Part shown: piece after piece, positions 9,315 to 18,083 of the stretch
Layout of the letters: each line of letters begins with the position of its first letter
Position numbering within the stretch: the stretch's first letter is position 1
Assembly: GCA_041392475.1 (NCBI GenBank)
Contig: JAWKLZ010000001.1
Coordinates: forward strand, 1,612,001-1,676,000
Reading direction: 5' to 3'
DNA from: Chitinophagales bacterium
GTDB taxonomy: Bacteria > Bacteroidota > Bacteroidia > Chitinophagales > UBA2359
DNA length: 64,000 nucleotides
Program-made: the position numbers and the translations under genes
The notes under the pieces: generated by a model
What the model was told of the DNA's origin: nothing
The model's database searches: none
The model's input: the letters and a program-made list of their open reading frames with translations, nothing else

Positions 9315-9404
9315 AAGACTTCGGAAGTTTCGTTGTTCAAAAGTTTAATTGCCATGTCAATAGCAGCCATTTGATTTTCTTAAAAGATAAACTTCTGAAG
9401 TCTT
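9315..9404. repeat. Hairpin repeat with AAGACTT(C)GGAAGTTT arms
   Basis: AAGACTTCGGAAGTTT at 9315-9330 is complementary, with one mismatch in 16, to AAACTTCTGAAGTCTT at 9389-9404. Each arm is itself nearly palindromic. The same 16-mer core (AAGACTTTTGAAGTTT) occurs at 59539 with its own inverted partner, so it is a dispersed intergenic repeat family. It lies just after the hydrolase stop and could act as a terminator, though no T-run follows. Confidence 0.6.
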
Positions 9405-9410
9405 AAATCA

Positions 9411-9569
9411 TTTAGACTTTGGACGAAGGAGCAAAGATGTAAGAAGTAAGAGTTTAATTAATTGATAACCAGTTATTTGTACTCAATCACATCAATAGGT
9501 TAAGGTTTTGATTATCAATTTTTTATATGTCGCATCTTGCTTCCTACTTCTTTCGTCCAAAGTCTAAAA
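9411..9569. repeat. MITE-like inverted-repeat element, copy 1
   Basis: A 159-bp element bounded by TTTAGACTTTGGACGAA at 9411 and its exact complement TTCGTCCAAAGTCTAAA ending at 9569. Inside the arms are related purine-rich (AAGATGTAAGAAGTAAG) and pyrimidine-rich (GCATCTTGCTTCCTACTTC) stretches that extend the pairing. The same ends occur at 19572-19674 and 54226-54363. There is no transposase reading frame inside. The right end lies only about 48 bp before the start codon of the beta-lactamase-family gene and could carry regulatory or read-through effects. Confidence 0.75.
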
Positions 9570-9616
9570 ATCATAGATTTTGTCATAGAAACACAAACAA
9601 TTTTCAAAATACAAAT

Positions 9617-10918
9617 ATGAACTGCAAAACGACTTACTTTCTCTTTTTGACCGTTTGCCTTTTTATAGCAGTCAATCTGCAAGCCCAACCTTTGGCTGAG
9701 GCAAAACCCGAAACTGTGGGCATATCCTCTAAACAGTTGGAAAACATTGATGCCCTGTTTCAACAGTATATTGACAAAAACTGGCTACCAGGTGGCACTG
9801 TTTTGATTGCTCGAAAAGGTAAAGTTGCTTACTTCAAAACGTTTGGTAACAAGGACGTAGATGCGAAAATACCTTACCAAAAAGACGATATTTTTCGCTT
9901 GGCATCCATGACCAAAAGCGTGACAACCGTAGCCACTTTTATGCTCTTCGAAAAGGGATTGTTCCGTTTAGACGACCCTGTTTGGTGGTATTTGCCCGAA
10001 TGGAAAGACGCAAAAGTGTTGGATAGCTTCAATGAGGCAGACAGCACTTACACAACGGTTGAAGCCAAAAATCCAATAACGATTCGACATTTATTGACGC
10101 ACAGTTCGGGAATTTCCTACGATTTTATAAGCAAAGTTTCAGGAGCGATTTACGCCAAAAATGGTGCAACGGTGATGGATTTAGCGGGTCAAGGCATGAC
10201 GACTGCAAGTATGTCTAAGCGGCTTTCAGAACAACCTTTGATGCACCAACCTGGTGAAAAATTTACTTATGGACACAGCACCGATGTTTTGGGCCGTTTG
10301 GTCGAAGTTTTGTCGGGACAGACTTTGGGGCAGTTTTGCAGTGAATACATTTTCAAGCCTTTGAGCATGAAAGAAACACATTTTTACTTACCCAAAAACT
10401 TATCTGCTCGTTTAGTTCCAGTTTATTATGAAGTACAAAACAAGGGTTTGAATAAACATGATATCCGTACCTATACCTATGCTTATCCAATGATGGAGGA
10501 AAGGGATTATTTTTCGGGAGGTGCAGGTTTGAGTTCGACAACAATGGATTATGCCATTTTTGCACAGATGTTGCTCAACAAGGGCAGCTACAATGGCAAG
10601 CATATTTTGGGACGAAAAACGGTAGAGTTGATGACTGCAACGGATCAATTGCAGCATTTGGGCATTGAAGACTATGGACTTATGGGGAAAAACGGGGCTA
10701 CTTTTTCACTTGGTTTTTCGATGCTGACCGAATCCAGTCTTTCTCGCACATCAGGTTCTGTTGGTACTTTTGGTTGGGGTGGTATTTTCAACACAAAATA
10801 TTGGGTAGATCCAGTTGAAGATATGGTGATGGTTGCCATGACTCAAGTGTATCCTTCTTATCACCCCGAATTTTGGGAGAAATTGTATGCGATTATTTAT
10901 GGAGCTTTGGAAGATTGA
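9617..10918 (+). CDS. Exported serine beta-lactamase-family hydrolase (class C / EstB-like)
   Basis: 433 residues from the Met at 9617, chosen because it starts the signal peptide (MNCKTTYFLFLTVCLF..., cleavage after LQAQ); the frame opens at 9527 inside a repeat. The SxxK motif is SMTK (about residue 104) in FRLASMTKSVTT, the Tyr motif is YGHS in KFTYGHSTDVLGRL, and GGAGLSST is conserved in the family. These proteins are esterases or D-aminopeptidases more often than true beta-lactamases, so substrate is open. Expected location is periplasm or outside. It converges on coaD with an 17-bp gap. Confidence 0.88.
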   Translation: MNCKTTYFLFLTVCLFIAVNLQAQPLAEAKPETVGISSKQLENIDALFQQYIDKNWLPGGTVLIARKGKVAYFKTFGNKDVDAKIPYQKDDIFRLASMTKSVTTVATFMLFEKGLFRLDDPVWWYLPEWKDAKVLDSFNEADSTYTTVEAKNPITIRHLLTHSSGISYDFISKVSGAIYAKNGATVMDLAGQGMTTASMSKRLSEQPLMHQPGEKFTYGHSTDVLGRLVEVLSGQTLGQFCSEYIFKPLSMKETHFYLPKNLSARLVPVYYEVQNKGLNKHDIRTYTYAYPMMEERDYFSGGAGLSSTTMDYAIFAQMLLNKGSYNGKHILGRKTVELMTATDQLQHLGIEDYGLMGKNGATFSLGFSMLTESSLSRTSGSVGTFGWGGIFNTKYWVDPVEDMVMVAMTQVYPSYHPEFWEKLYAIIYGALED

Positions 10919-10935
10919 AGTTGGTGATTGAGGAG

Positions 10936-11409
10936 TCAATTTTTCTTCATCAAGTTCCAAGCTGCTTTGGGCAAAAACTGCGAAATATCGCCATCGTTTT
11001 TGTAGATTTCACGAATGATGGTCGAACTGATGTGTCCGTATTGTGGTTGGCTGATTAGGAAAATGGTTTCCATATCAGGATAAAGGTCGTTGTTGAGTTG
11101 GGCAATGGGTTTTTCGTATTCAAAATCTAAGTTGGAGCGCAAGCCTCTCACCAAATATTTTGCGCCAATGTTTTTGCAGAACTCCACTGTCAATCCTTCG
11201 TAAGTAGCAGTTTTCACCTTTGGCTCATCTTCAAAGGTTGCTTCAATAAATGCCAATCTTTGTTCGAGCGAAAAGAGGTATTTTTTCTGAGAATTGATGC
11301 CTATCGCAACGATTACTTCATCAAAAAGAGGTACTGCCCTTTGAAGGATGTCTAAATGACCTTTGGTAATCGGGTCGAAAGAACCAGGAAAAACTGCTAT
11401 TTTGGACAT
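10936..11409 (-). CDS. coaD: Phosphopantetheine adenylyltransferase
   Basis: 157 residues, the normal CoaD length. It has the nucleotidyltransferase signature at the N-terminus (FPGSFDPITKGHLDI, the T/HxGH motif), VRGLRSNLDFEYE in the middle and the second nucleotide-binding motif ISSTIIRE near the C-terminus. It catalyses the penultimate step of coenzyme A synthesis, joining 4'-phosphopantetheine and ATP to dephospho-CoA. It lies 28 bp downstream of rsmD on the same strand, an arrangement common in Bacteroidota and in many other phyla. Confidence 0.97.
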   Translation of the reverse strand: MSKIAVFPGSFDPITKGHLDILQRAVPLFDEVIVAIGINSQKKYLFSLEQRLAFIEATFEDEPKVKTATYEGLTVEFCKNIGAKYLVRGLRSNLDFEYEKPIAQLNNDLYPDMETIFLISQPQYGHISSTIIREIYKNDGDISQFLPKAAWNLMKKN

Positions 11410-11437
11410 ACGTTTGTAGTAATTAAAAAAGCTGTAG

Positions 11438-12022
11438 CTAATTATTTTGTACTGGTGGAATATCTGTTTGTTCTGTTTCTATTTCCACACTTGGAGCTTC
11501 AAAAATGCTGAATATGGTGGTGCCATAATTTCTCTTTTCCAAAAAATATGGGTGGTCATCAAACTTGTGCTTCGGATTATGCTCCAAAACGAGCCAACCC
11601 TCGGGCGCAATGATTTGATGTTCAAACACTTTATCTGGAATTGTGTCTAAATTGGTAAGCGGATAAGGTGGCCCAGCAAAAATCAAATCATACTGCAGTG
11701 GGTTGGTTCGCATAAATTTGAAAACATCCAACTGCACAATCTTGATGGGGAATTCCAGTTCTTCAACGATTCTATGGATAAATTTGATATTGCCTTTATC
11801 CACTTCAACCAGAGTGATGTCTTGACACCCCCTCGATGCAAATTCATAACTGATACTACCTGTACCTCCAAACAAATCCAACACTTTTGTGTATTCAAAA
11901 TCAAAGGTATTGTAGAGAATGTTAAATAGCCCTTCTTTTGCACGGTCGGTTGTCGGACGAGCAGGGGTTTTGGAGGGAGGGGTAAATTTATAACCTTTGT
12001 GCTTGCCGCCAATGATTCTCAT
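11438..12022 (-). CDS. rsmD: 16S rRNA (guanine-966 N2)-methyltransferase RsmD, with altered motif IV
   Basis: About 194 residues. The family starts with MRIIGGKHKG, so the Met at 12022 is preferred over one three codons upstream (12031). SAM motif I is VLDLFGGTGS, motif II LVEVD. RsmD methylates G966 in helix 31 of 16S rRNA. The catalytic (D/N)PP(Y/F) motif here reads AGPPYPL, with Gly replacing the usual Asp. Whether that is a lineage feature or a loss of activity cannot be told from one sequence. It is in one operon with coaD. Confidence 0.92.
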   Translation of the reverse strand: MRIIGGKHKGYKFTPPSKTPARPTTDRAKEGLFNILYNTFDFEYTKVLDLFGGTGSISYEFASRGCQDITLVEVDKGNIKFIHRIVEELEFPIKIVQLDVFKFMRTNPLQYDLIFAGPPYPLTNLDTIPDKVFEHQIIAPEGWLVLEHNPKHKFDDHPYFLEKRNYGTTIFSIFEAPSVEIETEQTDIPPVQNN

Positions 12023-12100
12023 ATTTGACAATTAATTTTGAAGAAAAAGTTTTTGATATACAAATAAATAGGGATTATCCATAAAATAATATCCTGATTT

Positions 12101-12119
12101 AGACTTTGGGCGAAAGTCT
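12101..12119. other. Short hairpin related to the MITE ends
   Basis: AGACTTT-GGGCG-AAAGTCT is a 7-bp perfect stem with a 5-base loop. The sequence TTTAGACTTTGGGCGAAAG resembles the terminal sequence of the MITE-like element (TTTAGACTTTGGACGAA) with one change, so this may be a solo end or a decayed copy. It sits in the spacer between the DUF3822 gene and rsmD. Confidence 0.45.
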
Positions 12120-12163
12120 TTATGCTATAGAGGAACTTATTTTATTGGCTATACTAAAATCAC

Positions 12164-12946
12164 TTAAGAAATACAGAACAAATTGAAGTGATAATGGTTG
12201 GGAATGACATCCAATTCGCTGCAATATTTGACCAAACTCGGTCGCTCACCAAACTCTAAGTGTTGTATGTATTTGGATAATAATTGGTAAGTTTTGTCAT
12301 CAACTCCAATATCTCCAATCAAAACGCATGTATCGTTTTCAAAATCAAAACCTATATGCTTGGCAGCATTGAGCGTTTGATACAGTAAATGCTCTCCATT
12401 TTCATATTGATAAGAATTGGCGATCAGTAGTTTGTATCGGTAAATACCTACAACATCGACGTGATTTCTTTGAAGGTTGATATAAATTTTTCGACCTTCT
12501 ACCATGCTGCTTGTTTTCAGGACTTCTTGAATCAAATGTGTTTGGCTGTGTTTGATGTCAAAAATTCCCAAGGTGCTTTCAAAGGTATCCAACAAGTAAC
12601 TCTCTACTCCAAAAATATTGACAATTTTTGGTTCGTCAATAACATCGAAAAAATACTCAAGATTTCCTTCTGTATGATGATTGAAGCGGTGGTATTCTTC
12701 CATTTTTTGGCTGTCAAAAAAATCGTGTGGTACTAGAGTAAAATCGGCCGCATTGATTCCAACATTTATTTTTTTGAATTCTCGATTGAACAGTTCTTCT
12801 TGTTCCAAACACTCTTTGACCAATAGTTTGTAGGCAAAGAAGTTATTGATTTCCCGCAAACGATAGGACTTCAAAAATACGACTACATGGTCTTCATAAT
12901 TGATGATGGCATAAGAAATTTCATCTCGCCCGATATAAACAGACAA
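12164..12946 (-). CDS. DUF3822 family protein (actin/ASKHA-like fold)
   Basis: At least 260 residues. The sequence and position (upstream of rsmD and coaD) match the DUF3822 family, conserved in Bacteroidota and thought to have a pseudo-actin ATPase fold. Visible features are LSVYIGRDEISYAIIN at the start, the FNREFKKINVGI strand and LIGDIGVDD near the C-terminus. There is no ATG in the first 80 codons. The frame stays open 27 codons further up (to a CTG at 13027; a stop lies just before), and that extension (FFDNLNVNNHVLS) looks like real family sequence. The true start is therefore non-ATG (TTG at 12946 or CTG at 13027) or there is a sequence error. Function unknown. Confidence 0.8.
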   Translation of the reverse strand: MSVYIGRDEISYAIINYEDHVVVFLKSYRLREINNFFAYKLLVKECLEQEELFNREFKKINVGINAADFTLVPHDFFDSQKMEEYHRFNHHTEGNLEYFFDVIDEPKIVNIFGVESYLLDTFESTLGIFDIKHSQTHLIQEVLKTSSMVEGRKIYINLQRNHVDVVGIYRYKLLIANSYQYENGEHLLYQTLNAAKHIGFDFENDTCVLIGDIGVDDKTYQLLSKYIQHLEFGERPSLVKYCSELDVIPNHYHFNLFCIS

Positions 12947-13056
12947 AACATGGTTGTTGACATTGAGATTGTCAAAAAAACGATGTTTTATTTGGTGGTT
13001 TACCTGTATGTTGCTTAGTGTTTCCAGAGGTCAAGGTATTTAATGTATTGAACAAG

Positions 13057-13094
13057 AAAGCGATGCTATGAATAGGACATCATAGCATCGCTTT
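13057..13094. terminator. Perfect 15-bp stem-loop between two minus-strand genes
   Basis: AAAGCGATGCTATGA (13057-13071) and TCATAGCATCGCTTT (13080-13094) are exact complements with an 8-base loop. It lies between the 189-residue membrane-anchored protein and the DUF3822 gene, so it probably ends or attenuates transcription of the former. No long T-run follows on the minus strand, so intrinsic termination is not certain. Confidence 0.6.
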
Positions 13095-13157
13095 GTGAAT
13101 GTACAGCTTGATAACGATTTTTCAATCGAATCGCTATTAAAATGTCAAACTTGTGTC

Positions 13158-13727
13158 TTAGTAGGAAATATTGGTATGTCCTTCTTTGATGGAACCTACT
13201 TTGAAAGCTTCGCCTACTTTTTGAGCATAATACTTTTTCTGAAGTCCGTTATAAGCATCTGTATAAGGTACAGAAACTTCAAAAGCGGGTATGGTCACAC
13301 CACTTCTAACAATAGTATCAGCTTGAATGTCAAACTTTATACCATTGGTATTGGGTACAAAAGGAAGCGAATCTGCCATAGAGGTTCGTCCTGCAAAAAG
13401 AGAATCCAAAATTGATATTTTGATGATTTCCTTTTTGGTGACAATAGTAGTGTCATCTGGATTCCCGATTATTTTCGTTACCTGGAAACTATCGTTCTTT
13501 ACAACAGTCACCAAAGTATCCCAATCACTTGCATACTCGGTGTACAAATCTTTGAACGCCGTTTGACTTTGCCTGATTTTTTCCAGTTTTGAAATGAGAT
13601 CCTCATTCCTTCTCACTTTTTCGTTTTCGAAGTCAATTGGTTCTTTGACAGTGTTAACCAATGCATAAGACAAGTAGGCTACAATCAAAAGTAGCGCAAT
13701 ATTCAAACCTATTTTTAATCCGTTCAT
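13158..13727 (-). CDS. Membrane-anchored protein of unknown function
   Basis: 189 residues. One N-terminal transmembrane helix (LKIGLNIALLLIVAYLSYALV, about residues 4-24) is followed by a charged coiled-coil-like stretch (ENEKVRRNEDLISKLEKIRQ) and a soluble domain (DSLPFVPNTNG, FEVSVPYTD). The layout is of a periplasmic or cytoplasmic domain tethered to the inner membrane. Similar single-helix proteins sit next to DUF3822 genes in Bacteroidota, and the gene lies upstream of the DUF3822-rsmD-coaD group here. No catalytic motif is apparent. Confidence 0.75.
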   Translation of the reverse strand: MNGLKIGLNIALLLIVAYLSYALVNTVKEPIDFENEKVRRNEDLISKLEKIRQSQTAFKDLYTEYASDWDTLVTVVKNDSFQVTKIIGNPDDTTIVTKKEIIKISILDSLFAGRTSMADSLPFVPNTNGIKFDIQADTIVRSGVTIPAFEVSVPYTDAYNGLQKKYYAQKVGEAFKVGSIKEGHTNISY

Positions 13728-13887
13728 ATCTTGTGTTTAGTTGCAGATTTTTACAATACGCAATAATACGATTTTTGAAAAATTAAAAGAAATCTTTGTC
13801 AATTATTAAGTTGAAAAGTACGAGATTTTAAGTGAAATGAAAAATCTTTGGTGAAATTTTTATCATAAAAACCATTTTTATATTTTT

Positions 13888-14904
13888 TCAAGGGTTTCTT
13901 TTCAATTTCCAAGCCTCTCCTACTGCCAATTCTTTCAGATTTCCCTTCAATTCTCCTTGTTGACTCAATGCTCTTAAACTACGAATAGGTTCTCCAATCG
14001 GTTCATCGCTTAAATCATAAGTACCAAAGTGCATTGGAATAAAAGTATTGGACTGCAATTCATTGAAGGCCTGCACAGCTTCTTGAGGATTGACATGTGA
14101 CCCTTGCATGACCATCGCTGGTTTGTATGCACCAATTGGCATCATTGTAGCATCAATCGTGATGTCGCCAAAAGTGTTTCTAATCTGCTGAAAATGTTGC
14201 CCATAAGCGGTATCTCCGGCAAAGTATATATTGTAGTCAGGACTTTGAATCAAAAAACTGCCCCAAAGCATGTCATTGAAGTCAAATAAACCACGTCTAT
14301 TCCAATGGATAGCAGGCAAAAAAGAAATTTGCAAATCGTCTTGTGGGATTTGGTATTGTTGGTACCACGCTGCTTCTTGATAATTTTGAGTCCCAAGAGG
14401 GAGAATGAGGCTTCCCAAATCCATTGGTGCTAAAAAATGTGCTTTTGGATTGTATTGAAGGATTTTTTTGAGAGAAGGAACATCGAAATGATCTCTATGT
14501 CCATGCGACATCAAAATATAGTCAATACCTCTTATGTCACTGACATCACAGGGAATTGGAACATTTCGCTTCAATAAGCCACTTACACGCCCCAAACAGG
14601 GATCAGTCAAAAGGGAAACGCCATTGATTCGTATAAAAAAACAAGCATGCCCAAGCCACATAAGCGTATTTTCCTGACTCTCAAATATGTTCCTATTTTC
14701 CTGCCAATCAGGTTTATAGTTATCTGCTTTTTTTTCTTTTGCTTGTGGGTTTCCTCCGAGTTGCCATTTTAGAATGGTCGAATAGGCAGGATGTTTGCGG
14801 CGTTTGTCATTGACATATTTTCCATTCTCCATCTTATTGCCTTTTAGGTTCTCTTTGACAAATGGAAGTTGTGGGTTGAAACGATAGGTGATGTTCTTGT
14901 CCAT
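13888..14904 (-). CDS. MBL-fold metallo-hydrolase (UlaG / NAPE-PLD-like)
   Basis: 338 residues. The metallo-beta-lactamase signature is MSHGHRDHFD (H-x-H-x-D-H), preceded by WLGHACFFIRING and the TDPCLG loop, with FAGDTAYG and a late FIPMHFGTYDLS supplying further metal ligands. The order matches the cyclic-phosphodiesterase/NAPE-PLD branch of the fold. An N-terminal ~75-residue extension is also found in NAPE-PLD-like proteins. No signal peptide, so probably cytoplasmic. Transcribed alone; substrate not deducible. Confidence 0.87.
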   Translation of the reverse strand: MDKNITYRFNPQLPFVKENLKGNKMENGKYVNDKRRKHPAYSTILKWQLGGNPQAKEKKADNYKPDWQENRNIFESQENTLMWLGHACFFIRINGVSLLTDPCLGRVSGLLKRNVPIPCDVSDIRGIDYILMSHGHRDHFDVPSLKKILQYNPKAHFLAPMDLGSLILPLGTQNYQEAAWYQQYQIPQDDLQISFLPAIHWNRRGLFDFNDMLWGSFLIQSPDYNIYFAGDTAYGQHFQQIRNTFGDITIDATMMPIGAYKPAMVMQGSHVNPQEAVQAFNELQSNTFIPMHFGTYDLSDEPIGEPIRSLRALSQQGELKGNLKELAVGEAWKLKRNP

Positions 14905-15374
14905 AAGTAAAAAAAAGTAATTAAATTTTCGTAAAAATAAATTTAATTACCCAATTAAGCATGTTAATACTATGATTTTTTGTGTTTTATATTTTTAACC
15001 ACTTATAGGTGTAGGCAGCAGTATTTTTAGCTTTACCAAAGTGTCCTCACGCTATACTCCACCAATTTTATATTTTTGGGGTTCGGCGGAAGGATGAAAA
15101 TACGCTCCTTTTTTGTAGTTTAAGCCTTTGGTAAGACAAATTACACATTTTCTATTGCAGCGTTTGCCAAAATCCTTCAAAATCTTTTAGCTTTATTTCA
15201 AAATTATGAATTCATTGAAGATATTGGTAGCGAAAACTCTTTGAAGTTTATCCTTTTGCTCCTACTAATTTTGAAAATCAGCATTTTATAAAATAAATTT
15301 CAAGATTCTCGGTCATTCTTCTTAATACTTATATGAATCAATTTCTGCAAATAGTTTTCAACACACATAAATAT
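14905..15374. other. 470-bp divergent intergenic region
   Basis: Separates the divergent MBL-fold and transglutaminase-like genes and must hold both promoters. I see only AT-rich stretches and a weak 8-base inverted pair (TACCAAAG near 15036, CTTTGGTA near 15128). No credible coding frame, RNA gene or repeat family member was found. Confidence 0.5.
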
Positions 15375-17336
15375 ATGAAACAACTAATTACTTTTTTATT
15401 CTTTTCTCTATTGGTAAGTGGCTCAATAATGGCGCAAAAAGATAGAGATTTCAGTCAAGTCGATGCTCATTCCAAAACCAATCCTGCAGGTAAGGCAATT
15501 GACATGGCTACTTTGACCAAATATTTAACCGAAGAATACGACAATGATTTTGATAAGGTCAGGGCAATTGCAGTATGGATAAGCAACAATATTGCCATAG
15601 ATGTAGATGCGGTATTAAACCAAAAGGAGGAAGATGTTTTGCCAACCGATATTATTCTGAGAAGATTGGCAGGCCCTGAGCACCACGCCCATTTGTTTTT
15701 GGCAATGTGTCAAGAAGCAAAAATAAAATGCTATAAAGTGAGAGGATATTTAAAAGATATGTTCTACGATGAGGGTGATTCATTCTATATTACCAACCAT
15801 ACATGGAATGCTGTCGAGCTGGACAGCACTTGGTACATGGTCGATATGGCTTTGCTAAGTGGCTCGATAGAGAGTATCAAGCAAATAGCACGACCCGAAG
15901 ATGCTTCGAAACACGACCCTAATAGCCAAGCTCTGGAGTGGACACCAAGATTTAGAGAAGCCTATTTTTTGGCACATCCGAAGGATTGGATTTTAACCCA
16001 TTTACCTGCCGATCCCATGTGGCAGTTGAATTACCATCCAATGCCTTTAGATACATTTGAACACGGCAACGAATCTGTTGTAGCATTTTTAGCAGCCAAT
16101 CCTACTGATACCACACTACACTACAATCGCCACCTTGCGAAGTACGACCTATCTCACTCCTTTTACAAACCTGTTTATATTGCAGAGAACGCATTGGAGT
16201 TCAATCCCCGCAATCATAAGCTAATCACTTATAGCAGCGCAAGTTATGCACTTGACCTTACCGAAAGTAGGACTCGCAATGTGAGTGTGTGTAAACAAGC
16301 CAAAAAACACTATCTGCTTGCTTTAGAAAATGCACAAAAATACAAGGAAGATATATCTGCAATGTACAGTCGTGACAAGAATAAACTTACTACCCAACGA
16401 AGCGAAATTTTAACTCCAAATAAAAGCTACACTATCCGAAATACAAAAATGATAGAAGGGTTTGATAGAGAATCCGATAGAATTGGTGAACGCATCAGCC
16501 GTTTATCTGAACGGGCTAAGGATTGGGAAAGTAAAGCAAAAGAAGCGACTAGTGATAATCTTAAAGATACGACCAAACCTAAAAATCAACGAGAAGAGGC
16601 AGATTCTTTACTAAAAATCAACCAAGAAATCATTCAAAAAAATGAGCTTATGATTGAAGAAGCGATGTCTGACTCCAAATCGCTGAGAGATAGCACACAG
16701 TATTACTACAAAAAAATTGCTCAAAACTGGGAGTTCGAGCATGCCTTCGCACCTCAAGTTCTACAAAATGTTGACTTGCGGATTCAATTAAACATCTCTC
16801 AAGCGAAACTAGAGCAATTGAAGCCTTATGGCGAAAAAATTGACAGTTTGAAAAGTATTTGTATTCAAGACATTCAAAATCACAATGATGCCATTTTAGA
16901 TACTATAGAAATGCTGATTGACATAAAGGGAATAAAAGATAGTTCTGCTATCGCTATGCTGAAAGAAAACAAAAAACTACTGCGCCAAAACAAACGCATG
17001 ATGGCTGCTGATATGGGAGAAGATGCTCAGTATGATGCACTAAACCAAAAGTTAAAGGTAGCATACGACCTGAAAAACCAAGATTATTATGACAAAATGA
17101 GCTATCAGAAGGATTTTCTCAACAAACTGCAGGAGGATAGAAAATTGGCGATTGCGGAAAACAAACTATTGGAATTAGAGCAACAAATTGAAGATCAATT
17201 GTTTGAAAAACGAGTGGCATTTGTGAAATCACTTTCCGAATTGAGAAAAGAGCAATTAACAGAAATAACCACTAAGTGCAAGGATAGAATGAAGATAGTA
17301 GATGGCATATTGCGAGAAGCAGGTGAAACAGACTAA
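15375..17336 (+). CDS. Exported transglutaminase-like protein lacking the catalytic Cys, with coiled-coil C-terminus
   Basis: 653 residues from the Met at 15375, which begins the signal peptide (MKQLITFLFFSLLVSG...MAQ); the frame opens at 15333. Residues ~30-180 follow the transglutaminase/CYK3-type fold: KVRAIAVWISNNIAID, then LAGPEHHAHLFLAMCQ where family members have G-x-C-x-G-Y-A, then NHTWNAVELDSTWYMVD with the His and Asp retained. The nucleophilic Cys is replaced, so it should be a pseudo-enzyme or scaffold. The second half (about 300-650) is charged and helical with long coiled coils. The neighbouring membrane gene downstream is on the same strand. Confidence 0.8.
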   Translation: MKQLITFLFFSLLVSGSIMAQKDRDFSQVDAHSKTNPAGKAIDMATLTKYLTEEYDNDFDKVRAIAVWISNNIAIDVDAVLNQKEEDVLPTDIILRRLAGPEHHAHLFLAMCQEAKIKCYKVRGYLKDMFYDEGDSFYITNHTWNAVELDSTWYMVDMALLSGSIESIKQIARPEDASKHDPNSQALEWTPRFREAYFLAHPKDWILTHLPADPMWQLNYHPMPLDTFEHGNESVVAFLAANPTDTTLHYNRHLAKYDLSHSFYKPVYIAENALEFNPRNHKLITYSSASYALDLTESRTRNVSVCKQAKKHYLLALENAQKYKEDISAMYSRDKNKLTTQRSEILTPNKSYTIRNTKMIEGFDRESDRIGERISRLSERAKDWESKAKEATSDNLKDTTKPKNQREEADSLLKINQEIIQKNELMIEEAMSDSKSLRDSTQYYYKKIAQNWEFEHAFAPQVLQNVDLRIQLNISQAKLEQLKPYGEKIDSLKSICIQDIQNHNDAILDTIEMLIDIKGIKDSSAIAMLKENKKLLRQNKRMMAADMGEDAQYDALNQKLKVAYDLKNQDYYDKMSYQKDFLNKLQEDRKLAIAENKLLELEQQIEDQLFEKRVAFVKSLSELRKEQLTEITTKCKDRMKIVDGILREAGETD

Positions 17337-17478
17337 TACTGTACTATATTTTAGGCAAAAAATAAGTGCAAATATACAATCTAATTATGGCAAACAAATT
17401 TCTTTTAAAACACGCCTCATCAACTCTTTAAAATCTTGCGCCCTTTTCAAAAGAAAATTCATTTTAATTCGTAATTTC

Positions 17479-18069
17479 ATGAAAAAATGGAGCATTGTTC
17501 AAGTAACTGTCGGACTATCTATAATGATATTTCTATCGTTTTTCATGGTGCTTGGCTTCAATGAAGTATCTACAAGAGAAGCTATTAAGTGGTCAGCACG
17601 AATCAGTTTCCTGCTGTTTTGCAGCGCATTTGTAGCCTCGAGTTTACATCACCTACTTCAAAATATTTTTTCTGCTTGGTTATTGACTAATCGAAAATAC
17701 ATAGGCATTTCCTTTGCCATCATTCACCTTATTCACTTAAAATTCTTACTCATCCTTCAATACTATTTCCATCCAGTTTTTGATTTAGCAGCCAAAACTT
17801 CTATTGCAGCAGGTAGCATTGCTTACTTATTTATTGTATTGATGTTGCTGACCTCATTTTCCTTTTTCGCACAATATTTAACAACCCGACAATGGAAAAT
17901 CTTACACACAGTAGGTGGATATTGGATTTGGAGCATATTTATGAGTAGCTATTGGAAACGTTCATTGACCGAATCCGCACACATTCCTTTAGTTGTCATA
18001 TTAGTAGTCGTACTCATTCTAAGAATCTGGTATTTTGTTAGCAAAAGGCGTTCACCAACAATAGAATAA
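17479..18069 (+). CDS. Six-helix membrane protein, ferric-reductase/MsrQ-like
   Basis: 196 residues from ATG 17479 (the open frame begins at 17302, overlapping the upstream gene, but those codons look non-coding). Five to six transmembrane helices are visible. The order of helices and conserved His residues (SSLHHLL; NRKYIGISFAIIHLIHL; WKILHTVGGYWIW) resembles the ferric reductase-like transmembrane domain that binds two haems in MsrQ/YedZ. A b-type haem electron-transfer role is an inference; no MsrP partner is adjacent. Confidence 0.72.
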   Translation: MKKWSIVQVTVGLSIMIFLSFFMVLGFNEVSTREAIKWSARISFLLFCSAFVASSLHHLLQNIFSAWLLTNRKYIGISFAIIHLIHLKFLLILQYYFHPVFDLAAKTSIAAGSIAYLFIVLMLLTSFSFFAQYLTTRQWKILHTVGGYWIWSIFMSSYWKRSLTESAHIPLVVILVVVLILRIWYFVSKRRSPTIE

Positions 18070-18083
18070 CAAACCTCTATCTG

